Counted from the stretch's first letter, positions 1-9,856 are shown. The stretch is DNA of 55,099 nucleotides from Gammaproteobacteria bacterium (GCA_021648485.1 JAKISS010000014.1:1-55099), one strand, 5' to 3'. The notes: a model not told the origin generated them from the sequence alone. Numbers and translations are program-made.

Positions 1-516
<516 letters not shown>

Positions 517-894
517 TTACTTGCCTATAACTTTACTGATTACAAACACCTCAACATCACTCATAGAACATTCTTCGTTTGATGCCATATTTCTAGTAAT
601 AACTTTTATTTTTTTACCTGATTTTTCTATGAAAACAATGAAGTGAATTTGAACATATAGATTATTACCCATCTTTTCTGATGCGAGTCTAGTCGTTTTA
701 GTTTTATTAAAGTCGAGTGATTCGTTGCTCGTAATGCCTGAATTTTTCAAATGGACAAACGCCATATTTGTAGCCCATCGTTCTACACCAGAGCATTCCG
801 GATGTTCTAATTTACTGACTATATCCCCTTTCTCTGCACATCCAAAAGAAAAAAACAGGGCTAATATTAAGATAAATATCATTTTTATGTTCAT
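517..894 (-). CDS. Small lipoprotein, possible immunity partner of the adjacent toxin remnant
   Basis: A 125-residue protein. The start was set at 894 because MNIKMIFILILALFF followed by FSFGC is a complete lipoprotein signal sequence; nine codons upstream add nothing. Mature protein is about 105 residues with cysteines near the middle and C-terminus (PECSG, NEECSM). No family is recognised. The start lies 13 bases after the end of a decayed Tlde1-like cell-wall toxin gene on the same strand. Tlde1-type effectors are known to be paired with a downstream periplasmic immunity protein, so an immunity role is a reasonable inference from size, export signal and position. It is not shown by sequence similarity. 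Confidence 0.6.
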   Translation of the reverse strand: MNIKMIFILILALFFSFGCAEKGDIVSKLEHPECSGVERWATNMAFVHLKNSGITSNESLDFNKTKTTRLASEKMGNNLYVQIHFIVFIEKSGKKIKVITRNMASNEECSMSDVEVFVISKVIGK

Positions 895-907
895 AATATT
901 TACCACA

Positions 908-1277
908 CTACCGAACTGCACTTAGTTCTCTATCGTGACTGCCCCATATCTTTTCTCTGATGGCACGAGGCATGATTATGCATCCAGATGAAGCAGTACC
1001 TGGAGATTTTATTGAATCACCATGAATTTGAAAACTCGTTCTACCATGAGCAGTATGGTCTATTGCCAATAATGGCAACACATAAGGACCAGTATTAACG
1101 CTGTTTCCAGGAGAATCTATTCGGTATTTACCCCTTGGTATTGTCCGATATCTGTAAAATGCTCCATTGAAGGATTATTTTTTTCCTGCTTCCTTTCCAG
1201 AGTACCCTTAGTGCAATTTTCTGACCATTGCGCCAAAGTTCCCCACTAGATTGTTTATATTCCCAAGGCATAAACAT
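908..1277 (-). pseudogene. Tlde1-like (DUF2778) peptidoglycan-cleaving effector, frameshifted remnant
   Basis: Reading from the start at 1277 gives MFMPWEYKQSSGELWRNG, the typical opening of Tlde1/DUF2778 effectors. The frame is then lost several times. Segments in other frames read GYSGKEAGK, then NNPSMEHFTDIG, then IPRGKYRIDSPGN, and finally LPLLAIDHTAHGR and FQIHGDSIKSPGTASSGCII up to the stop at 908. The HGD...SSGC arrangement is the L,D-transpeptidase-like catalytic His/Cys motif of this family, which cleaves peptidoglycan stem peptides as a type VI secretion effector. At least three indels are needed to join the pieces, so the gene is dead in this form. A small lipoprotein gene follows immediately. 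Confidence 0.75.
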
Positions 1278-1340
1278 ACCCCTGAATTATCTTAAAAAAC
1301 ATAACGTTCCATACACTGGAACGCTTGCCCGAGGGTTTAC

Positions 1341-1377
1341 GCCTCTGGATTCTGGCTAACAACATGCCGGAATAACG
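1341..1377. repeat. GGATTCCGGC/GCCGGAATGACG palindromic repeat, copy 1
   Basis: Reads GCCTCTGGATTCTGGCTAAC then AACATGCCGGAATAACG, with inverted halves around GGCTAACAACATGCC. A nearly identical, better preserved copy lies at 27617-27654, and a shorter palindrome of the same core at 22164-22191. Intergenic, of the kind often scattered through proteobacterial genomes. Confidence 0.6.
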
Positions 1378-1484
1378 ATATTTCCAGCCATTAAAGCACT
1401 TACTCAATAACCACATTTAACCGCTTGATTATATTTAAGTTTTAAACAAACAATAGCTCCGAATCAAAATCAAACACTCTGATA

Positions 1485-2363
1485 TTAACCACCCTGGGCT
1501 TGAGCCATCACTTCTTCTGCAAAGTTTTCAACTTTCTTTTCGATGCCTTCGCCCACTTCCAGACGATCAAAACCCACCACGGTCGCACCGGCAGCTTTCA
1601 ACAATTGCTCTACGGTTTGATCCGGGTCTTTCACAAAAGGCTGCCCGGTCAGGGTGATTTCTTTGAGGAATTTTTTGATGCGACCACCCACCATTTTTTC
1701 AACGATTTCCGGTGGTTTACCGCTTTCAGCGGCCTGCGCAGCAAAAATGGCTTTCTCTTTTTCGATTAATTCGGGATCAACGTCTGCTTCCGATACGCAG
1801 GCAGGGTTGCTCGCTGCCACATGCATGGCGATATCTTTGGCCAGAGCTTCATCACCACCCTGTAATTCCACCAGTACACCAATACGACCACTGTGCAAAT
1901 AACACCCCAGCACACCCTCTGTGGTTTTACACACAAACCGACGTACGTTTATGTTTTCACCCACCTTGGCAATCAGGTTTTTAGTCGCATTCGCCACCGT
2001 TTCACCATCATCCATACTCAATGCCAACAAGGCATCGATGTCTGTCGGTTTCTGATCCAGGGCAACCTTCGCCACAGCCGCTGAAAAATTCAGGAAGTCA
2101 TCACCCTTGGTGACAAAATCGGTTTCGCAGTTCACTTCCACCATTGCGGTGCTTTTTCCGTCAGCACTGGCCTTGAACACCACCAGACCTTCCGCCGCAA
2201 CACGCCCGGCTTTTTTGTCCGCCTTGGCAGCACCACTCTTGCGCATCAGCTCGATGGCAGCCTCAATATCACCGCTCACTTCCACCAATGCCTTCTTACA
2301 TTCCATCATGCCGGAGCCGGTACGCTCACGCAGTTCTTTTACTAACGCAGCAGTAATTGCCAT
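1485..2363 (-). CDS. tsf: Translation elongation factor Ts
   Basis: EF-Ts exchanges GDP for GTP on EF-Tu in the cytoplasm. The start at 2363 gives [20 protein letters not shown] and 292 residues, close to the 283 of E. coli. A longer open frame upstream (to 2513) is not family-like and is rejected. The diagnostic [12 protein letters not shown] motif is at residues 14-25, and [10 protein letters not shown], the conserved core contact, is near residue 75. It lies downstream of rpsB, 184 bases away, on the same strand, and is probably cotranscribed with it. Confidence 0.97.
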   Translation of the reverse strand: MAITAALVKELRERTGSGMMECKKALVEVSGDIEAAIELMRKSGAAKADKKAGRVAAEGLVVFKASADGKSTAMVEVNCETDFVTKGDDFLNFSAAVAKVALDQKPTDIDALLALSMDDGETVANATKNLIAKVGENINVRRFVCKTTEGVLGCYLHSGRIGVLVELQGGDEALAKDIAMHVAASNPACVSEADVDPELIEKEKAIFAAQAAESGKPPEIVEKMVGGRIKKFLKEITLTGQPFVKDPDQTVEQLLKAAGATVVGFDRLEVGEGIEKKVENFAEEVMAQAQGG

Positions 2364-2547
2364 TGTCGTCGTTCCTCGAATATCGTTGGTTCTAATCGCA
2401 CATGAAGGCTTACGCATACACCCTATACCCTCACGTACCAAAAGATCACTGGCGGATACCTCTGGCCAGCAATCTTTTCGTTGTGTTTTTCCTACCCTCT
2501 CCGTTGACTGCAAAGTGCAGAAAGCAAAAAAGGTTCAGCCACAGAAA

Positions 2548-3345
2548 TTATTCTGCGGCTGCTGCTGCCACAGGTGCTGCGGGTTCAGGAGCCACCGCGT
2601 CAGGGGCCGCTGCTTCAGCATCAGTCACTTCCACAAAGCCATCGTCACCCCGAGGCTGCAAGGCAGCAGATCGGCTTTCCACGATAGCATCGGCCACACC
2701 GCGCACATACAGCTGGATAGCACGCATGGCATCATCGTTACCTGGAATCACATAATCAACGCCATCCGGATTAGTGTTGGTATCCACAATACCCACTATC
2801 GGGATACCCAGCTTGCGTGCTTCGGATACCGCAATTTTTTCATGGCCGACATCAATAATCAGCACGGCATCCGGCAGACCGTTCATGTCTTTAATACCGC
2901 CCAGGCTGCGCTCCAGCTTTTCCTGCTCGCGGGTCAGCATCAAGGCTTCCTTTTTGCTGAGCTTGGCGAAGCTGCCGTCAGCAGCCATAGCTTCCAGCTC
3001 CTTCAGGCGCTTGATGGAACGTTTGACGGTATTGAAGTTGGTCAGCATACCGCCCAACCAACGATGATTCACATAAGGCATACCTGCACGATCAGCATGT
3101 TCTTTGACGCTGTCGCGAGCGGCGCGCTTGGTGCCGACAAACAGTACCTTGCCTTTCCCGGCGGCCAGTTTGCTCAGGAAATTGGTCGCATCTTTATACA
3201 GAGGCAGGGTTTTTTCCAGATTAACGATATGAATTTTGTTACGTTCGCCAAAGATGTACGGAGCCATCTTGGGATTCCAGAAACGGGTTTGGTGACCGAA
3301 ATGAACTCCGGCCTCCAGCATTTGACGCATGGTCACTTGAGACAT
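2548..3345 (-). CDS. rpsB: 30S ribosomal protein S2
   Basis: 265 residues, starting [20 protein letters not shown], which is the S2 family signature. [16 protein letters not shown] and the [20 protein letters not shown] and [11 protein letters not shown] blocks are all present. The C-terminal 40 residues are an Ala/Pro-rich tail ([14 protein letters not shown]) longer than in E. coli S2. The gene is first in the rpsB-tsf operon, divergent from map. A sigma-70-like promoter and a leader of about 180 bases precede it. In enterobacteria S2 represses its own operon through the rpsB leader; whether this leader folds the same way was not tested. Confidence 0.97.
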   Translation of the reverse strand: MSQVTMRQMLEAGVHFGHQTRFWNPKMAPYIFGERNKIHIVNLEKTLPLYKDATNFLSKLAAGKGKVLFVGTKRAARDSVKEHADRAGMPYVNHRWLGGMLTNFNTVKRSIKRLKELEAMAADGSFAKLSKKEALMLTREQEKLERSLGGIKDMNGLPDAVLIIDVGHEKIAVSEARKLGIPIVGIVDTNTNPDGVDYVIPGNDDAMRAIQLYVRGVADAIVESRSAALQPRGDDGFVEVTDAEAAAPDAVAPEPAAPVAAAAAE

Positions 3346-3535
3346 GTGCTACTCCTGATTGTATGGGTTAAACCTCCACGCATCCCATGTACCAACCCTG
3401 GCCGAAAAACCCCGGTCCGGGCACCCTGGTACACGTGTCGATACGTGTGCGGATTAAGAGAAACAGGTAAAACCCAAAGGCCTTTTCCCCCGATTTCTCC
3501 AGTGATTGCTCTCTCATTGCTAAAACAGCGCGGGC

Positions 3536-3564
3536 TTTATACCATATGCGGCCTTTTTCAACAA
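3536..3564 (-). promoter_or_regulatory. Probable sigma-70 promoter of rpsB-tsf
   Basis: Read on the minus strand: -35 TTGTTG (3564-3559), a 17-base spacer, and -10 TATAAA (3541-3536). Transcription would start near 3529, leaving a leader of about 180 bases before rpsB. That is long enough to hold an autoregulatory structure for S2. Confidence 0.55.
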
Positions 3565-3644
3565 TCAGATAGATCGATTTCGATCAAAAGACACCTTTAA
3601 TTTACCCGTCTGACTTCACGACAGGCACACAACAGGAAAGCATT

Positions 3645-4412
3645 ATGGGCATTACCCTAAAAACCCCTGAAGATATCGAAAAAATGCGCATCGCCGGTCA
3701 ACTGGCCGCAGAACAACTACACATGATCGCCCCGCACATCCAGCCGGGCATCACCACTAATGAACTGAACCAGATTTGCCACGATTACACCATCAACGAG
3801 CAACAGGCCATCCCTGCCCCGCTCAATTACCATGGTTTCCCCAAATCCATCTGCACCTCAGTGAACAATCAGATCTGCCATGGCATCCCCAGTGCTAAAA
3901 AGCTTAAAAATGGTGACATTGTCAATATTGATGTCACCATCATCAAAGACGGCTACCACGGCGATACCAGTAAGATGTTTTTCGTCGGCACGCCTTCTAT
4001 TCTCGCCGAACGCCTGTGTCGTATCAGTCACGAATGTATGAGACTGGGCGTGGAAATGGTCAAACCCGGCATCCACCTGGGTGACATCGGCCACAATATC
4101 CAGAAACACGCCGAAGCCAACCATTTTTCCGTAGTACGGGAATATTGCGGCCACGGTATCGGTAAAGTCTTCCATGAAGAACCGCAAGTGCTGCACTACG
4201 GTGACGCAGGCACTGGCGTTATCCTGGAACCGGGCATGACGTTCACCATCGAACCCATGATTAACGCAGGCAAGCGTCATGTAAGGCTGATGCCGGATCA
4301 ATGGACCGTGGTCACCAAAGACCGCAGCCTCTCCGCCCAGTGGGAGCATACCCTGCTGGTAACGGAAGACGGCTACGAAGTGCTGACCCAGTTGCCGGGT
4401 GACGAGATTTAA
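3645..4412 (+). CDS. map: Methionine aminopeptidase, type I
   Basis: 255 residues. Removes the N-terminal Met from nascent proteins as a dinuclear metal enzyme. The metal ligands fall in recognisable motifs: DVTIIKDGYHGD (two Asp), EYCGHGIGKVFHEEP (His), FTIEPM (Glu) and QWEHTLLV (Glu). The opening MGITLKTPEDIEKMRIAGQL is family-typical, and a ribosome site (AACAGGAAAGC) precedes the ATG. Divergent from rpsB, the usual gammaproteobacterial arrangement. The glnD gene that often follows map is absent; an unrelated hydrolase gene lies downstream on the other strand. Confidence 0.97.
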   Translation: MGITLKTPEDIEKMRIAGQLAAEQLHMIAPHIQPGITTNELNQICHDYTINEQQAIPAPLNYHGFPKSICTSVNNQICHGIPSAKKLKNGDIVNIDVTIIKDGYHGDTSKMFFVGTPSILAERLCRISHECMRLGVEMVKPGIHLGDIGHNIQKHAEANHFSVVREYCGHGIGKVFHEEPQVLHYGDAGTGVILEPGMTFTIEPMINAGKRHVRLMPDQWTVVTKDRSLSAQWEHTLLVTEDGYEVLTQLPGDEI

Positions 4413-4510
4413 CCTGAATCGATCACAGATTGTGTTGGGGCATGCCATCCTTTGGAGGATGCAGGTTCTTCAATAAACACTGACAAGAATACAAAAAATG
4501 GTTATGGAAT

Positions 4511-5608
4511 TTATCCGGCAGTACCAATCACATAGGTATTCTTGTCCACTTGATACTCCAATGTGTTTTCAACAGCCTTGCCAGTGAACATTCCCTCAAA
4601 AACCCCTCTGAGCACAGCATTGTCTTTAACAGAATCACCTTTAAAATAGGTATGTTCTCTACCCGCACCATCAACCCCGGTAACATCAATATAATAAGCA
4701 TTGGGTGAATTTAATTTTCTTGTGTAATGTCCCAGGCGTGCCAGCTGTTCATCACCAGGTTTGATGCGTGATGCAGCAAGTGCGCTGTCATCTTCATTGA
4801 TGACAACGTAACAACGATTCCTGACATCCAGCCTGCCGACCCAGTCTTTGTGGTTTTTATTATTGGCATCTGCGGCGACCAGACAAATATTATCAAAGAC
4901 CAAATTCCGGGTAAGGCTATCTGTTGTCATCAACGTGTGTTTTAACACATAGCTGCCCATGCTGTGGCAGAGCAAAGACAGTTTTGTTTGACAGCTTTTT
5001 TCCTGTAATTCAGTAAAGTATTCTTTGGCTGCCGCGCTATTGTCAGGATATTTTTTTTCGGCCCTTTGCCAAATATTGTCGCGCCGCGCCTTGGTCAATA
5101 GCGAATGATAATACTGTATTTTTCCAACCACACGATTTAAGGCGCTTGCGGATTGCCGTCCATCTGCCTTGTCACTTGAATACGAGGTAGCACCCGATAT
5201 TACACCGCCCCCATTTGCCGGCCATGTGAAAGGAATAACGATAACATCGTATAACTGTTCAATATCCTGGGCAGCCTTTACAACGTCCTTTACATCATTA
5301 TTGTAACCATGCACAAAGAAAAGAATGCTTTTCTCTTTTTCCATCGCCAGTTCAAATATTTCACAGGCAACTCTGAGGCTGCCATGCCATTCATCATTAA
5401 CATCAATATCAATTTTATATTTTTTTTTGAGTTCTTTAATTTCCTGCGGAGAAAGGTTGTCCGTAACCGGCTTTGAAAGCCATGTTTTACCTCTTTTTTC
5501 TACTTTGACGAGCGTTATTTCCTGTGCGCCTTTGGTATTGGGTCTTTTACCAAAGATATCCAGTCCCTTTTTTTTTGTATTTATTTCACGATTTGTAATG
5601 AGATACAT
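4511..5608 (-). CDS. Alpha/beta hydrolase of DUF900 type
   Basis: 365 residues, no signal peptide. ILFFVHGYNND (about residue 95) is the oxyanion-loop strand. LSLLCHSMGSYVL (about 210) is the nucleophile elbow, with Ser in a C-H-S-M-G context so that the first Gly of the usual GxSxG is Cys. VGRLDVRNRCYVVINEDDSAL, given here as two blocks around CYVVINEDD, carries a late acidic residue that could belong to the triad, and HYTRKL or HTYFKG could supply the His. Substrate unknown: esterase, lipase or effector-like roles are all possible. It sits alone in AT-rich DNA between map and yciO, away from its neighbours' base composition, which suggests later acquisition. Confidence 0.6.
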   Translation of the reverse strand: MYLITNREINTKKKGLDIFGKRPNTKGAQEITLVKVEKRGKTWLSKPVTDNLSPQEIKELKKKYKIDIDVNDEWHGSLRVACEIFELAMEKEKSILFFVHGYNNDVKDVVKAAQDIEQLYDVIVIPFTWPANGGGVISGATSYSSDKADGRQSASALNRVVGKIQYYHSLLTKARRDNIWQRAEKKYPDNSAAAKEYFTELQEKSCQTKLSLLCHSMGSYVLKHTLMTTDSLTRNLVFDNICLVAADANNKNHKDWVGRLDVRNRCYVVINEDDSALAASRIKPGDEQLARLGHYTRKLNSPNAYYIDVTGVDGAGREHTYFKGDSVKDNAVLRGVFEGMFTGKAVENTLEYQVDKNTYVIGTAG

Positions 5609-5957
5609 AATTCTCCCCTTATTTCTCTGTCAGATTATGAATGTTTTCATCTGCACATTTCGTAAGAATTGTTTTATAAAAATGTTCCAGGCCAGGTCAT
5701 TTGTCGCACAATTAGTTATTACTGAAATCAAAACTAGCATTGCCATCCCAAACAACCAACTCTTTAGTTGGCTTTCGGTAATTTTCAACATAATACGGAA
5801 AAAGATATGTCATCCGACGCTCAAAATAATAACGACTTAACGTGGTTTTTCAAATATACCGTTATTGCTTAGGAATGGAACGTCTGCCCAGGGAAACGAA
5901 ACTTTTGAACTCCGGCTAAAAATACTCTTTAACAGAATAACGCCTTACCACTTTCAG
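5609..5957. other. Non-coding gap, AT-rich
   Basis: Lies between the starts of the DUF900 hydrolase and the end of yciO. Open frames here are antisense or patternless. No RNA gene, repeat or convincing terminator was seen; the hydrolase promoter must be here. Confidence 0.4.
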
Positions 5958-6584
5958 TTATAAATCCACCAGCATATCCACTGACCCCTGCCCCCGCCTC
6001 ACAATTACGGGCGCATCATCGGTAAATTCCACGACGGTCGTGGGTTCAAAGCCACAGTAACCACCATCAATCACCAAATCCAGGCTATGCTCCAACGTGT
6101 CACGGATGTCGTAAGGATCGGTAAGCGGCATATCATCACCGGGCAAAATAAGCGTGGAACTCATCAGAGGTTCGCTGAGAGTTTCTAGCAGCGTCTGGGC
6201 AATGCGATTATCCGGCACGCGCAGGCCGATGGTTTTACGCTTGGGGTTTTGCAAGCGGCGCGGGACTTCTTTGGTGGCTTTAAGAATAAAAGTATATGGC
6301 CCCGGCGTGTGGTTTTTAATCAGCCGGTAAACACTGTTTTCCACCTTGGCGTAGAGCGCAATTTCAGAAAGATCCCGACACACCAGGGTAAAATTATGCT
6401 TGGCATCCACTTGTCGGATACTGCGGATGCGCTCCATGGCGGCTTTGTCTCCAAGATGGCAACCGAGGGCATAACCAGAGTCGGTGGGATAAGCGATGAC
6501 CCCACCACCGTTGATAATCTCTACCGCTTTGTCGATCAGCCGCTGTTGGGGGTTGTCGGGATGAATCTGAAAAAACTGGCTCAT
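5958..6584 (-). CDS. yciO: Sua5/YciO/YrdC-domain protein, YciO type
   Basis: 208 residues. The start at 6584 is chosen because MSQFFQIHPDNPQQRLIDKA matches the YciO opening; a start nine codons upstream is only read-through in the frame. The YrdC fold motifs GGVIAYPTDSGYALGC, FTLVCRDLSEIA, GPYTFILKATKEVPRR and KTIGLRVPD are present. The related TsaC/Sua5 proteins make threonylcarbamoyl-AMP for tRNA t6A; the role of YciO itself is less settled. Its ATG overlaps the TGA of the rnm gene by four bases (ATGA), so the two are translationally coupled, as in many gammaproteobacteria. Confidence 0.9.
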   Translation of the reverse strand: MSQFFQIHPDNPQQRLIDKAVEIINGGGVIAYPTDSGYALGCHLGDKAAMERIRSIRQVDAKHNFTLVCRDLSEIALYAKVENSVYRLIKNHTPGPYTFILKATKEVPRRLQNPKRKTIGLRVPDNRIAQTLLETLSEPLMSSTLILPGDDMPLTDPYDIRDTLEHSLDLVIDGGYCGFEPTTVVEFTDDAPVIVRRGQGSVDMLVDL

Positions 6585-7447
6585 CTGCTTTCCTCCCGGT
6601 CCATCGCCCACTCTTTCCAGATCGGTACACAGCCATCCGGTAATGGCATAGGCCGCCCCAGCTCCTGCCAGGATTGTTCAGGGCCGTGGTAATCCGAACC
6701 ACAAGAAGACAGCAATTCGTAGCGTTTGGCGTATTGTGCCATACCCATAGCATCACTCGCCGAATGGCTGCCGGAAACCACTTCAATGCCGACACCACCA
6801 CAATCTTTAAAGCTTTCTATAAATTGCCGCAAACGGGTGGCACTGACGCGATACCGTGCCGGGTGAGCGATCACCGCCTGCCCGCCGGCATCACAAATCC
6901 AGCCCACGGCCTCTTCCAGCGTCGCCCACTCACCGGAGACGTAACCAGGCCGGTTATGCACCAGGAATTTCTTGAACACTTTACGCATATCCTTGGCGTA
7001 TCCGGCCTCCACCAGAAAACGGGCAAAATGCGTACGGCTGAGAATGGGCCCGGTGGCAAAAGCCTGAGCGCCTGCCAGTGCGCCTTCAATGCCGTGCTTT
7101 TCCAGACGTCGGGCGATCTCTTCACCGCGTCCAGTACGGACGGCCCGCAGTTTAGCCAGCCCGGTTTGCAGGCCGATATGCTCAGGATCAACATTCAACC
7201 CCACGATATGAAAAGTCACACCACTCCAGGTCACTGAAATTTCGACGCCTGATACCAGCCGCAATCCCACTTCTACCGCAGTGACAGCCGCTTCTGCCAA
7301 CCCATCGGTGACATCATGATCGGTGAGTGCCAGTACATCCACGCCTTGCGCACGGGCGCGGCGCACCAGCGCCTCCGGGCTGAGAGTGCCATCGGACAGC
7401 GTGCTATGGCTGTGTAAATCGAAATGAAGAGTATCGGATGTAGGCAT
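6581..7447 (-). CDS. rnm: 3',5'-nucleoside bisphosphate phosphatase / RNase AM (PHP domain)
   Basis: 288 residues, near the 293 of E. coli YciV/RNase AM. PHP metal motifs: FDLHSHSTLSDGTL (about residue 8), ALTDHDVTDG (about 39), VSGVEIS (about 64), VIAHPARY (about 195) and SCGSDYHGPE (about 250). This family hydrolyses 3',5'-bisphosphorylated nucleosides such as pAp and trims 5' ends of small RNAs. First gene of a two-gene unit with yciO. Transcribed away from yciB across a short (111-base) intergenic region. Confidence 0.92.
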   Translation of the reverse strand: MPTSDTLHFDLHSHSTLSDGTLSPEALVRRARAQGVDVLALTDHDVTDGLAEAAVTAVEVGLRLVSGVEISVTWSGVTFHIVGLNVDPEHIGLQTGLAKLRAVRTGRGEEIARRLEKHGIEGALAGAQAFATGPILSRTHFARFLVEAGYAKDMRKVFKKFLVHNRPGYVSGEWATLEEAVGWICDAGGQAVIAHPARYRVSATRLRQFIESFKDCGGVGIEVVSGSHSASDAMGMAQYAKRYELLSSCGSDYHGPEQSWQELGRPMPLPDGCVPIWKEWAMDREESR

Positions 7448-7558
7448 AAGCCCACCATTCTAACAGAGCCCTACTCCCGAGGTGTGACAAAGCACGGTCA
7501 CATTGTGTTAAATTAACGCCCCTTGTCCACCACCATTAATTGTCGGTAAGCGCGCCAC

Positions 7559-8122
7559 ATGAAATTCCTCTTTGATTTTTTCCCCATTTTGCTGTTCTTT
7601 ATCGCCTACAAACTGGAAGGCATTTTCGTCGCTACCGCTGTGGCTATCGCTGCCAGTTTTTTGCAGGTCGGTCTTTACTGGCTAAAGCACCGACGTTTTG
7701 AGACCAGCCATCTGGTGACCCTGGTATTGATCGCCGTCTTCGGCGGGCTCACTTTGCTTTTGCAGGACGAAGCCTTTATCAAATGGAAGCCCACCGTTAT
7801 CAATTGGCTGTTTGCTGCTGTTTTTATCGGCAGCCAGTATATTGGTAAAAAAACCATCGTTGAACGCATGATGGGCACCAGCCTCACATTGCCGGATGTT
7901 GTCTGGGTACGATTGAATGCGTCCTGGGCCATCTTTTTTATCGCTCTGGGTTTTGCCAACTGGTACGTGATGGCCAATTTTGATACTGACACCTGGGTCA
8001 ATTTCAAAATGTTTGGCATGATGGGTCTCACCCTCGTTTTTCTTGTTGCACAAGGGTTTTATCTCACAAAATATTTGCAGGATGAGCTGCCTGAAAAAAC
8101 AGCCCGAACGGAAGAGGATTAA
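7559..8122 (+). CDS. yciB: Inner-membrane septation protein YciB
   Basis: 187 residues with five hydrophobic segments. MKFLFDFFPILLFFIAYKL is the characteristic YciB/IspZ opening, and GSQYIGKKTIVERMMG and LNASWAIFFIALGFANWYV are also typical, ending with a cytoplasmic Lys/Glu tail. The family affects cell-envelope integrity and septum formation; the biochemical function is not defined. First gene of yciB-yciI-bolA-PPIase, all close together on one strand. Confidence 0.93.
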   Translation: MKFLFDFFPILLFFIAYKLEGIFVATAVAIAASFLQVGLYWLKHRRFETSHLVTLVLIAVFGGLTLLLQDEAFIKWKPTVINWLFAAVFIGSQYIGKKTIVERMMGTSLTLPDVVWVRLNASWAIFFIALGFANWYVMANFDTDTWVNFKMFGMMGLTLVFLVAQGFYLTKYLQDELPEKTARTEED

Positions 8123-8128
8123 ATCACC

Positions 8129-8437
8129 ATGCTTTATGCCATCATCAGTGAAGACCGGAAAGACAGTCTTGAACGACGCCTGCAAGCGCGTTCCGCACAT
8201 CTGGAAAGACTCACTGCACTACAAAACGAAGGTCGGCTGCTGCTTGCCGGGCCGCACCCGGCCATCGACAATGAAGACCCTGGCCCGGCGGGTTTCAGCG
8301 GCAGCCTGGTGGTTGCAGAATTTCCGTCACTGGACGATGCACAGCAATGGGCCAATGCCGATCCTTACATGGCTGCCGATGTCTACGATAATGTCACTGT
8401 AAAACCCTTTAAAAAAGTCTTCCCTCAACCATTGTAA
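8129..8437 (+). CDS. yciI: YciI family protein
   Basis: 102 residues of the YciI-like ferredoxin-fold family. [56 protein letters not shown] and DPY with a following [10 protein letters not shown] are the family blocks, including the conserved His and Asp of its putative active site. No biochemical function is established. The Shine-Dalgarno AGAGGA overlaps the end of yciB, six bases upstream, so it is in the same operon. Confidence 0.9.
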   Translation: MLYAIISEDRKDSLERRLQARSAHLERLTALQNEGRLLLAGPHPAIDNEDPGPAGFSGSLVVAEFPSLDDAQQWANADPYMAADVYDNVTVKPFKKVFPQPL

Positions 8438-8478
8438 AAAATGACTCATTATTATAAAACCCCACTGAGAAAAACAGC

Positions 8479-8754
8479 ATGAGTGAACGTATTGATATGA
8501 TCCGCGAAAAACTGACAGCGGCCTTTTCCCCCGAACAACTGGACATCATTGACGAAAGCCACCTGCATGCCGGTCACCCTGGCGCACGCAGCGGTGGCGG
8601 GCACTTTGTGGCCACCATCGTATCCACAGCCTTTGCAGGAAAAAACATGCTGGCACGACATCGCATGGTTTATGATGCGCTGGGCGATGCCATGAATACT
8701 GACATCCACGCCTTGAGCATCAAGGCACTGACACCTGAAGAATTGAACAATTAA
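8479..8754 (+). CDS. bolA: BolA family protein
   Basis: 91 residues. HLHAGHPGARSGGGHF contains the conserved His ligands and the loop of BolA proteins; VSTAFAGKNMLARHRMVYDAL is the helix-turn-helix-like class II KH segment with the family signature RHRMVY. BolA partners with monothiol glutaredoxins in iron-sulfur handling and affects cell shape. It is between yciI and a periplasmic PPIase, an order repeated in several beta- and gammaproteobacteria. Confidence 0.93.
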   Translation: MSERIDMIREKLTAAFSPEQLDIIDESHLHAGHPGARSGGGHFVATIVSTAFAGKNMLARHRMVYDALGDAMNTDIHALSIKALTPEELNN

Positions 8755-8768
8755 AGAAAGGACATAAC

Positions 8769-9581
8769 GTGAAATCGACTCCCCGCACACTGGCCCTCAT
8801 TTTTTTTGCCGCCACCACTGTTTTTGCAGGCACTGCCAGTATCACATTGGCTGCTGATAAAGACATCGTTGCTATTGTCAACGGTAGCAATATTACTGAA
8901 TGGACACTCAAGCGTTATGCCGGTCAACGTGGTTTGCCACCGGAAATGCCCAAAGGTCAGCAACGTGCCGCGTTAATTGAGGAACTGATCAACCGCGAAC
9001 TGATTTATCAGGATGCCGTCAGTATCGGCATCGACCAGACGCCTGCCATCATCAACGAAGTCGCACATCAGCGTGTTAACCTCATCGCCAGCCGCATGTT
9101 GAATCGTTCATCAGATCGGTTTGCGGTAAGCGATGAAGAACTGAAAAAAGAATACGAAAACCGCAAAGGTGAATTGGGTGGCAAAGAACTCAAAGCTCGC
9201 CATATCCTGTTAGAAAATGAAGATGATGCCAAGGCGGTGATCACCGAACTGGACAAAGGTGCAGATTTCACCACTCTGGCCAGTAAAAAATCCACCGGCC
9301 CCAGTGCCGGAGATGGCGGTGACCTCGGCTGGTTTTCAACCGAGCAAATGGTTAAACCCTTCTCAGATGCCGCCAACAAACTGGAAAAAGGCAGCTACAG
9401 TAAAACACCAGTAAAAACCCAGTTTGGCTGGCATGTCATCCTGCTGGAAGATACGCGACTGGTAAATCCGCCCTCATTTGACGAAGTCAAAGAGCAAATC
9501 CGTGTGGGCCTGCAAAACAAACTGATCGAAACCTACATCAGCAGCCTGCGTGAGACGGCAAAAATCGAACAGAAAAAATAG
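8769..9581 (+). CDS. Periplasmic parvulin-type peptidyl-prolyl isomerase
   Basis: 270 residues, starting at GTG (8769) with AAAGGAC eight bases upstream. Residues 1-28 form a signal peptide ending in ALA-type sequence (TASITLAAD). An N-terminal helical, SurA/PrsA-like region (EELINRELIYQDAVSIGID) is followed by a rotamase domain at about 135-230 with ARHILLENEDDAKA, GADFTTLASKKSTGPSAGDG, GDLGWF and KTQFGWHVILLED. It would help fold exported proteins. Last gene of the yciB operon; an intrinsic terminator follows at once. Confidence 0.9.
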   Translation: MKSTPRTLALIFFAATTVFAGTASITLAADKDIVAIVNGSNITEWTLKRYAGQRGLPPEMPKGQQRAALIEELINRELIYQDAVSIGIDQTPAIINEVAHQRVNLIASRMLNRSSDRFAVSDEELKKEYENRKGELGGKELKARHILLENEDDAKAVITELDKGADFTTLASKKSTGPSAGDGGDLGWFSTEQMVKPFSDAANKLEKGSYSKTPVKTQFGWHVILLEDTRLVNPPSFDEVKEQIRVGLQNKLIETYISSLRETAKIEQKK

Positions 9582-9589
9582 CCATTCAA

Positions 9590-9628
9590 CAGATCAGAAG
9601 TCTGTTCAACCGACTTCCGGTCTGTTTT
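9590..9628 (+). terminator. Intrinsic terminator of the yciB-bolA-PPIase operon
   Basis: Two stacked 6-bp stems, CAGATC/GGTCTG and GAAGTC/GACTTC, separated by one A-C mismatch around an 8-9 base loop, run straight into TTTT. It begins nine bases after the PPIase stop codon. Confidence 0.8.
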
Positions 9629-9856
9629 CAAAGTGCCATATGGATTCGATACACACTCCTGATTCATGCTGGCAATATGACTCTTTTCAGCACTCACAAT
9701 AAGGATTACGCTCAACACGCCATTCGTTCTACGAATCAGTATCGCACCTGAAACGTCTGGTGCAATGCATTGCGTAAATATGACCACTTATCTGTATCCA
9801 GATAAGAACTTTGCAACAGGCTTCCTGTTGACTGAAACGAAAAAGGGGGGTATTCG

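Noticed and set aside
2107-3600. 497-codon plus-strand open frame
   Set aside because: It is antisense to tsf and rpsB, both of which have complete family motifs. The length reflects biased codon use of these genes.
4413-4510. CATCC/GGATG hairpin after map as a terminator
   Set aside because: Only five base pairs and no U-run.
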